Origin: Kwoniella bestiolae CBS 10118
Lineage: Eukaryota; Basidiomycota; Tremellomycetes; Tremellales; Cryptococcaceae
NCBI RefSeq assembly: GCF_000512585.2
Contig: NC_089246.1
Coordinates: 1,674,001 to 1,738,000 of the forward strand
DNA: 64,000 nucleotides
Reading direction: 5' to 3'
Under the pieces are notes generated by a model. It searched no databases and was not told the DNA's origin. It worked only from the letters and a program-made list of their open reading frames with translations. A program made the position numbers and the translations under genes. Each line of letters opens with the position of its first letter. The stretch's first letter is position 1. Shown in pieces: positions 56,584-64,000 of this stretch.

Positions 56584-59500
56584 ATGAGCACAGGTACAGG
56601 GAGAGGCGGTAATAGGGGTGGCGGAGGTGGTGGGATGAGAGGAGGAAGAGGTGGTGGGATGGACAGTTCTAGAGGGTGAGCTAAATCAGAGTTACATCAC
56701 ACCGCTCAAATAGGGTTGGTTCTGGTGCTGATCAGTCAATGATGAATCAGTCGAGGTGTTTGGAGAGGTGGTCCACCTCCCGGATCAATCTCCAGAGGAG
56801 CTTCCCCAGCTATGTCAAACACCCCTCCGACTGGTCCCAGACAATCTATCAATGATCAGTGAGTATCCTCTTCCTCCTCCTCATTGGACGGACGGATGAA
56901 CGGATATAAAGGCAAGGGGAAGAACAGCCCTTCCTTTGTGACGTCCCGTCAGTGAAGCAGAGGGAAAGATGAGAGAAGGAACTAATGAATGGAGTGTTAC
57001 GGTAGTATGAACGATATGAAGAAAATCGTACAGCAACAAGATGAGAAGGGTAGATCTGGTAAAGGTATGTCTACACTCTCATCTCTCATACCTCATCTTA
57101 CATTCGTTCATCTTCCTACCGATAAGCTAATGATGGGTCGGCCTATAGGTTTCCAAACCGACACGGACATCTCAAAGTCCTCTGGACCAGTAGAAAGGGA
57201 GCTGAAACCATGGGTACCTGACGCTGCTTCTCCTCCACCAAACGGTCCTTCTACGAACGGCAGTGGAGGTGGGAAAGATCAAGATACATTCGGTACTTTG
57301 GTGACCGGCGTTCCATGGGATCAATTTGAGACCAACGAAAGGTTGTTCGGCGCAAAGACAGACTACCAGGAGGAATTGTATACTACCAAGCTGAATAAGA
57401 ATGGCGCTGATTACAAGAAGAGGGAGAAGGAGGCGGATAAACTGGCTAGTGAGATTATGGGTGTAAGTTTGCTCGTCTCTTCTCCTGAGTATATGCGGAG
57501 GCAAAGCTGATAAAGGACTATAGACCGTCTCAAAGAATACTCATATCCAGGAAGAAAGAGGTCAGGCTGGTGAAGATGCTACAAAGGACGAAGAGGAAAA
57601 GTGAGCTATGTTGAAGACCAATAATCGGGCAACTAGCTTATCCACTGAACAGGTATTCCGGCGTCGTTCGTGCACCCGGTGCATACGTCCCTCCAGGTGC
57701 TCGTCGAGCTCTCGGTCAAGGCGGTGCTGGTGTTGCTCCACGGGTCTCTGCTCCCCCTGCACCAAGTGGAAGTACCGCTCCTTCGCCTGCTCCTCCAGCT
57801 CCCAAGGCCGTCTCGCCCGCTCCTGCTCAATCTTCGACTATCGCTCCTCCCCCCGGTCCCCCCCGAAGTACGAGTGAAGATCCTTCCGCTGTCACGTCTG
57901 GCGGTGATACCGCTGTCCCTGCACCTGCTAAACCTGCTGAAGCGCCTGCTGCTGCTGCCGCTATTCCTACTATCACTGCTCCTAGTGATCAAAAACCAGT
58001 GAGTCGTGCATTTATGCAACCAGTTGTCATGCTGATTGAGTGTGCAGCAGGATGGTCAACTTGGTGGTGTTGTGGACCAATGGCGTCAATTCGTTGGTAC
58101 CGAACGAGAGAGGGCTGAAGCTAAGAAACAATCTCATATCAAGTCTGAAAGGGAGAAACAACTCGCGGATTTGAAGAAGTTCCATGCTAGTTTCAAGGTA
58201 AGAACAGTGTTCCTAGTTGATCGTCGTGAGGGTGTTCTTTGACTGACAACGGATTTGATGATTGTATAGGTTCCCCTTCCTATGCCTAAAGACATTTTAC
58301 CGATCTTAGCTAAAGATGAGAGTAAACAAAAGGATATAGAAGCCAAAGCGGCCACGCAATTGGAAAAAGCAAGAGAAGATCGTAAAACTCAAGCTGCTAC
58401 TGACGCCAAATCACCTGTCAAAACTTCTGCTCCAATGGCAATTGCTAAAACCGAACAACCAAAAGCTCTACCACCTAAAAAACCTTTCATGAAAATACCC
58501 GAAATACCACCTTTCAATCCTACCAAACGAAAATCCATTGTCCCGACTTCCAACGCCAATGCGAATGGTTCGCCTGCTCCCGCTGTACCCATCGCTGAGA
58601 CTGCTGGTCAAAACATACCGGTGCAAGCCACTTCGCCCACGCCCTCGATGGCGAGTCTAGCCTCTGGTTCCCAAGCTAAACTCAACCCTAAAGCCAATAC
58701 TTTCGTATTCAAGCCTAGCGCAGCGGTGTTTAAACCTGGTCAACCTTCTGGAAGTCCCGCTACTGCTCCTCGTCAAGTACCCGCGGTAAGTTTACACATC
58801 CTATCTATGTTTGCTAGGCTTACTGTTTCTTCTCATAGGCCGCTTCCTCTGTAGCATCACCAGCACCAGCACCGGCCACAGTGAAAAATCCATTCTTCAA
58901 AGATAAACTACCTGAAAAAGTCGCAGTGGACGTGAGAAATGACTTCAACCCCTGGAAACATGGGAACGGATCTGTACCTTCTGCTTCCTCCGTTGGACTA
59001 CAATGGCCTTATCCAAGTAGGAAGTCGCAAATCCCTTCGTTTGGTGGTGTACCCGGTGGGGGACCTCTCCCAATGCACATGGCCGGAGTTGGCGGTCCAG
59101 GATCATCGGTATTTGAAGATGAGAATGGTGGTGCCGGTGGGACTGGATCACCTTCACCTCATCCTGCGCCTCCTATTGTTGGGGGTATGCAGCCTTATCC
59201 CGGATATGGATATAGGTTTAATCAGGTTAGTTTGGTCCCTGCCTTCCCCTCAACATATAGAAGGTCAGAACCAAGCTGATATTGTGTAATTTGGTGTAGC
59301 CCGGTATACCACCTCAATTCGCTGGACAGATGAACAGCCCGATGTTCTCACCTGGTGGACCACAGTTCGCACCTCTCCCCGGTCAGCAGCAACAACCCCA
59401 TCATCAGATGATACCACCCGGTGCTGGGCCGGGGCCCGGACCTCAACCTAATGGAATGCCAATGTACTTCCAATCTGGAATGCCTCGTGAGTTTTCGTCT

Positions 59501-60001
59501 TTTCTACGTCCTGCTTAACATAACGGGTCATCCGATCGATCGTAACAGGACTGAACTCATCATGTCGACGAGCTTTGAGCTGATTGTCGTATTCGCAGAA
59601 AACCCTCAATTCATACCTCCTCAACACATGCAATTCAACCCCCACACTCCTCAACGGCACGGACCAGGTCCAGGTGGTCCACCACAGGGGTATTATCCCC
59701 ATCCTGGCGTATCAACACCTCATCAAACGCCTCAGCGTGGGTTCATTTCTCCTCTTGTCCTCTATCCCTGACTCGCTTTATATGTTACGTCGAAAGAGTC
59801 AAGCTGACATGATGATATGATGGTATACATTATATAGTAGTCCAACATAACTTATCTCCATTCCCTCAACACCAATCTCAATTCCACCCTCACTCGCCTA
59901 TGCAGGTCAACCAGGCTCCCCCACAGGCACAGGGTCCGCCGTCGAACGGGAATCACGGTGGGCCGGGACAGCCTCCTGGATCTGCCGGAGGAGGGAATTG
60001 A
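56584..60001 (+). CDS. PBP1: Pbp1 / ataxin-2 homologue
   Basis: Twelve exons give 845 aa: 56584-56675, 56751-56858, 57006-57064, 57149-57462, 57524-57600, 57653-57998, 58048-58197, 58270-58785, 58839-59225, 59300-59486, 59599-59736 and 59838-60001. The N-terminus is an RGG-type Gly/Arg stretch. FQTDTDIS and ERELKPWVPD lead into a LsmAD domain (about 141-191; VPWDQFETNERLFGAKTDY, LYTTKLN), followed by YSGVVRAPGAYVPPGARR, long Pro/Ala/Ser regions, a helical stretch VVDQWRQFVGTERERAEAKK, and a PAM2-like NPFFKDKLPEKVAVD near 571-585. The tail is Pro/Gln/Gly-rich. Pbp1 binds poly(A)-binding protein and forms stress-granule condensates. A recognisable Lsm domain, expected ahead of the LsmAD part, is not visible in this model. 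Confidence 0.88.
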
Positions 60002-60425
60002 GAGTGGGAGGGGAAATAGGGATGGAAAGGTATTGTAGCTTTTGCGATGTGGAGACAGGATGTAGAGTGCAGAATGCATTGGGGATGCTTAATGGATTAG
60101 CGGGGTTTGTGGTTGCACAGTAAGGCAGAAGATGACAATTTTTGTTGCCCATCAATCGTGAACGCAGCTTGAAATGTCCAATTATGATGTTAAGGTAATA
60201 AGTGTATCATTTGCGATCTATACAGTACGTAGAACCCCACAGATGGGAACGATCAAGTCAAAAATGATCTTTCGATCGAATACATCGTGGAGGCAGGTAG
60301 ACATCGTATATACAGAAAAGATGAGAATATCCTTGCTTGATGCGTACGAGTAAGAAGGAACGATGGTCATACGAGTTGAACGGTATTATACTGATTTAGA
60401 TAAGATATGAGATGGAGCTGGAAAA
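60002..60425. other. Convergent intergenic region, no gene seen
   Basis: These 424 bases lie between the PBP1 stop and the stop of the CYSTM-like gene. Both 3' UTRs should be here. Confidence 0.45.
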
Positions 60426-61402
60426 TTAGAATAACATGTCGCAGCACATCTCCTCGGCACAACAACAACAGAGGGCTATGTGGTGAGGTTATGTGGGTTA
60501 GCATATTTCTGATCTCAGACATGAATGAGGGAAGAGGACATACCACCGGCGAGACTGATCATTTACAAATTCAATTCAATTCGTCAGCCAACTCGGACTT
60601 AGTACCGTTTGTTTCTATTTGAAAGAAAGCAAGAACTCACCATGCACAACAGCCTGTACCTGCTCCACCACCGGACTTTTGGGGTTGTTGTTGGACGTAG
60701 ACTGGTTGAGGTCCTGGTTGAGGGTAGCTGCGAACACGAGTGTGAGGTGAGTATACGGTTGGGTATTGGTATATCGGATTGGGTGGGTTGATGAGGAAAA
60801 CTTACTATTCTATTTATAGTGTCGGTGCGACCGGGAGAAGAACGATCAGATCAGGTCAGATCAGCACGATAACAATGATGGAGGTGATGATGGAGCATGG
60901 TGAAGATGTGATGGGAAGAACGCACGACCAGGTTGTTGGTAGGATTGCTACATTAACGCAAGACAGGCAAGATTAGTACCTTCTGTCTCACGCACTCGAT
61001 GTAAACGAGGATAGTTTGGACTGATAAACTCACCTGAGGAGGTGGTGGGTAATATCCCCCACCTTGTTGTTGTCCGTATCCACCCTGGGGTCCTCCATAA
61101 CCGCCTTGCTGCGGGTATCCCCCTCCGTACTGGGGTTGACCGTATTGTTGTTGTCTGAGTTCATGTCAGCTTGAGTCATGAGGAAAAAGGAGGGATTCTG
61201 TTCCTTCCTTTCGATGTGCCATGAAGGTGATGGTGAATGTGGATGATGAGATGGGAAGGGACATACTGGTTTCCGTAGTACTATGATTAATCGATATGAA
61301 ATATCAGTATTCAGTATTTTGTGGATAGCTTTCTGATGATCGGCGCCAAGAGAAGGAAAGGATGGGAAGGAACGAGGTCACACTCACATCCTTAGCAGAC
61401 AT
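60426..61402 (-). CDS. CYSTM-like Tyr/Gln/Gly-rich Cys-tail protein, 107 aa
   Basis: Eight exons give only 107 aa: 61402-61388, 61280-61267, 61154-61034, 60947-60926, 60809-60806, 60727-60641, 60554-60544 and 60475-60426. The protein is a Gln/Tyr/Gly/Pro-rich run (QYGGGYPQQGGYGG, QSYQQPGQYYPQPGPQP) followed by a short Cys-rich hydrophobic tail: GAGTGCCACLAGALCCCCAE, then EMCCDMLF at the C-terminus. This is the layout of cysteine-rich transmembrane (CYSTM) module proteins, small tail-anchored and probably palmitoylated proteins linked to stress tolerance. The exons of 4 and 11 bases are set purely by frame and splice signals: without them the Cys tail falls out of frame. The exon count for such a small protein is remarkable. 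Confidence 0.75.
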
Positions 61403-61761
61403 ATTGATTGACTGTATTTGTTGTAAGATATGGAAAGTAGATAGTTTAGTATACTTGTATACAGTCTGCAAGATATAAGTGGTTATGAGAATGTGAAGAT
61501 ATGATATCAAAATCGATTGTTGTTGTTAGTTACGCTGTTGCCCAGCCTCACTCTCATGTCTATTTGCGTAGTAACCTGCACTCAATTACATGTGTTTCCC
61601 ATGTTGTATGTGGTTACCATTCAGGGTAAAAATGAAAATAACCCAGTCTCACACATAGCCGAAAAAGATGACGATCGATCAGTGGCACACGGGTAGATTA
61701 GAATTACTGTTACTGTAACTGATATACACGATGCATATTCATATAGAGCTATCTACCAATG
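61403..61761. other. Intergenic, CYSTM-like promoter
   Basis: These 359 A/T-rich bases lie between two minus-strand genes. No gene is seen. Confidence 0.45.
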
Positions 61762-63131
61762 TTAAGCATCATCGTACTCATCCCCTTCCCTCTTCTTATT
61801 CTTCTTGTCCTTCTTTTTCTTATGTGCTTTTTCCGATGCCCCTTCCCCTCCTCGCGCAGCATCGTAATCCTCCCATTTCCTCCTTGCTCTCCTATTGTAA
61901 GATGGACAGAACTGCAGGCACTTGCACCCCCATATGCTCAAATCGGATTTACGGCGGATGGAACCTCGCGAGAGTTCAATGTAGGTCAGGAAGAATAGGA
62001 AGATGTAGGATAGGTGGAGTACTGTGTTTGAGAGAGTGATCAGCATCTGCGCACAAGGAATTCAGGTACATAGCAAATTTATGAAAGTCTTTCATCCCAT
62101 CCCTCACCAGGAGAAAAGGAGGAGAGGAGTGGAGTGGTACAGCCCATTGACGAGGGAAGCAAACTCACGAATGACACCCGTACCAAACCCACTTCCCCCC
62201 GTGATACTAAAAACCTTAATAGTAGCATCGAGCGCCACCCCAAGCATCGTCCAACTCAGAAAGAACAAAAAAATCCTACTAGTCCGAAATGCGAATCTCT
62301 TAAAAGGGTTCTTGATAGATCTCCAGAACCTCCGCGTTCTACCACCATCATCCTTCGTATCGGGCTTCTGATCCCGATCGTTAGGGTTTGATGGAAGGTG
62401 GCTGGAGAAGTATCTGACGATGATAAACAGGAGAGTGTAGGTCATGAGCCAGAAGGATGCTAGGGCTGCTAGACCGGTGGTGAGGTAGAAGTTTGATAGG
62501 TCGGATGTTGATGCCCCCCCAGCGTCAGCAGAGGAGGAAGAGGGGGCTCGTTTTTCTTGGGAGGAGATGAGGGATGCGGGGGAGGACGAGGATGAGGTGT
62601 CTGAGTGTGAGGATGAGGACGAGGAGGAAGATGATTGGGCTATATACAGTACAACGTTGGACCAGGTAAACAACTCGTGGGCTTTGTCATGTAGCGGTGT
62701 ACTGGTATGAGGCTATTTTTGAGTGAAATGAGGGATACTCACCAGTAGCCATCCACGCATCGCAGCTCGACGCCGTACATTTCCCTATAAACCCCCAACA
62801 ATCAGCCTAAGCCTCATTGACATCCGATATGTCGTACGAGCATGAATGAGAATGAGAAAGATATCGATCTGATCAACTCACTCAGCACTCCAATATAATC
62901 GCCCCCAGATGTGAAAATCGCCGTCAACCCCCCACTGGGAGCTACGAAACACACCAACAGCAACATCAACCATACCACGAATGATAGTACCAGAGTCAAT
63001 ACGGGAGGATGATAGTTGAAGTAATCTGATGGTCTGTTGGGCGATCTCTCGTCCGCCGTACCAGGACGAGATCGACCGCGAGGAGCGGGGTCACCAAGTT
63101 CGATCTCTTCAAAGTTTTGCCGTTGTTCCAT
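61762..63131 (-). CDS. Predicted four-segment membrane protein, unknown, 340 aa
   Basis: Four exons give 340 aa: 63131-62882, 62784-62743, 62639-62169 and 62021-61762. After a ~40-residue polar N-terminus comes a hydrophobic segment (VLTLVLSFVVWLMLLLVCFV, about 43-62), then a loop with two Cys (RKCTASSCDAW) and a long Ser run (about 100-145) that would be O-glycosylated if extracellular. Further segments are LTTGLAALASFWLMTYTLLFI (about 160-182), FLFFLSWTMLGVALDATI (about 225-243) and HLSYIFLFFLTYIEL (about 258-272). The C-terminus is highly basic (KKKKDKKNKKR). Four segments with a Ser-rich, Cys-containing first loop suggest a cell-surface protein. No family is recognised. Confidence 0.72.
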
Positions 63132-63580
63132 TTTGGCTGTGGTTGTGGGTGTTTAGGTAATGGTATAGGTGAAGGGATTATTGCATGTGTTGAGGTCAAT
63201 TAACGTTGTTTTTGGTTGACAGATGGTTTTGCTTTGCGTGGAAGTGGAACTGAGTGGACGGGATGACCTCTGGAGGGATCACAAGGTTTAGTTGTAGGGA
63301 ATGGTGGATTGTTAGAGTACGGATATAGCTTATTTTACTTTTTGTCAAATTATACGATTTGTTAGGTACTTATCTTGTCGGGTTAGCTATAAGCTTTTTT
63401 CGGAGACGAGAGGTTAGGATGACGACTGAAATCCTCGAGAGCGAAGATGTTCAGTGTTATAAGTGGTACTTCTCACTAGGCTTTACACGCAAACCACCTT
63501 GCATGCACCTTGCATGACGCTGTTTCGAAACCTGCCACACATACCAAACCAGGATAGCGGGTAAAGGATCGTCTGACCAG
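63132..63580. other. Intergenic, promoter of the 340-aa gene
   Basis: An exact tandem duplication of CACCTTGCATG lies at 63495-63516. No gene is seen. Confidence 0.45.
63495..63516 (+). repeat. Tandem 11-base duplication
   Basis: CACCTTGCATG occurs twice in direct succession with no mismatch, and is followed by ACG. Confidence 0.85.
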
Positions 63581-64000
63581 TTACGCGTTAGAGCTTTTCC
63601 ATACGATTGGGTATAAGTCAAAGGAAGGAGAGGGGATGAAAGGAGAGTTGAGGATAGAGGAATATACCTTCATCTGTGTACTGGACGTAGCACATGTGGT
63701 AGTTGATATCGCCATTCGTCGGTGGTAGTGCGGCCCAGTCAACAAATACAAGTCGCAATTGAACTCCTCCCAAGCATTAACGCGATACTTGGGCGTTAGA
63801 ATCTGGGTAGAGCTGACATTGAGCGAACGGAAGAGCAACTACACACACATCCTCTCTCTTTGTATATATAACGTAGAATCCAGCTATGCATCTCGACCTC
63901 GCATGAACGTTGATACATTTACTTTTGAGCTCCTCAATCACACTTTCAACGTATCATCGGATTTGCCATACCTCGGATCAAACGGAACTCCGTCTTTGTA
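63581..64000 (-). other. Probable coding pieces of a gene entering from the right edge
   Basis: Minus-strand frames overlap here. One codes YKDGVPFDPR at the window end, directly before a GTATGG donor-like site. Another, around 63775-63680, reads QLRLVFVDWAALPPTNGDIN and CYVQYTDE before a GTATAT donor-like site, and the bases after the next CAG (63562) continue DDPLPAILVW. These look protein-like, but a TAA lies in that frame just upstream and I could not build one spliced frame. The family is not recognised. Confidence 0.25.

Noticed and set aside
15000..62700. Recurring ACAGTAC/GTACTGT words in intergenic DNA (for example 18803, 23107, 35070, 40079, 49683)
   Set aside because: My eye count of roughly 17 is only about twice the chance expectation for a 7-mer on both strands, and positions show no common context.

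Overview
The window looks like nuclear DNA of a basidiomycete yeast of the Tremellomycetes (Cryptococcus/Kwoniella type; this placement is inference). Nearly every gene is cut by several short introns of about 50-130 bases with GTNNGT donors, CTGAY/CTAAY branch-like sites and YAG acceptors. Several exons are only 4-27 bases long. The recognisable proteins (Tup1, a WASP homologue, Cdc16/Apc6, ataxin-2/Pbp1, an LTA4-hydrolase-type aminopeptidase, GPI-anchored glyoxal oxidase) are fungal. Exon coordinates below were assembled by hand from splice signals and reading-frame continuity. There is no rRNA, tRNA, CRISPR array or transposon that I can support.

Layout. 1-1175: 3' part of an SRPK-type kinase (+). 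2165-3260: four-segment membrane protein (-). 3961-6045: WASP homologue (-). 6672-8962: glyoxal oxidase (-). 8963-11200: no convincing gene. 11201-15038: CDC16/APC6 (-), divergent from TUP1 at 15672-18468 (+). 19689-21197: lineage-specific protein (+). 21907-22491: doubtful ORF (-). 22492-25029: long gene-free leader/promoter region. 25030-28065: Bni4/Afr1-like phosphatase-targeting protein (+). 28868-32243: LTA4-hydrolase-like aminopeptidase in 19 exons (+). 32599-33840: double ZNRD2-type zinc-ribbon protein (+). 34059-34840: small Gly/His-rich protein (-). 35991-37127: cytochrome b561-like membrane protein (+).

The most interesting block is 37316-51644. It holds five adjacent genes: GH3-PA14 beta-glucosidase (-), C2H2 plus fungal-TF-domain regulator (+), GH78 alpha-L-rhamnosidase (-), MFS sugar permease (+) and a Gfo/Idh/MocA dehydrogenase (+). 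Neither hydrolase shows a signal peptide. I infer an import-then-hydrolyse cluster for plant rhamnosyl-glucosides. The 9-mer TTCCCCACA occurs five times in the two divergent promoters of this block (GH3/TF and GH78/MFS) on one strand or the other. Its core GTGGGG fits both the specificity I infer for the local regulator's fingers and the Mig1/CreA consensus.

The right side holds an unknown 550-aa protein (51924-53996, -), a LYC1-type N-acetyltransferase (54399-55858, -) divergent from PBP1/ataxin-2 (56584-60001, +), a CYSTM-like 107-aa protein in eight exons (60426-61402, -) and a four-segment membrane protein (61762-63131, -). The last 400 bases probably contain coding pieces of a gene entering from the right, but its frame is not clear.
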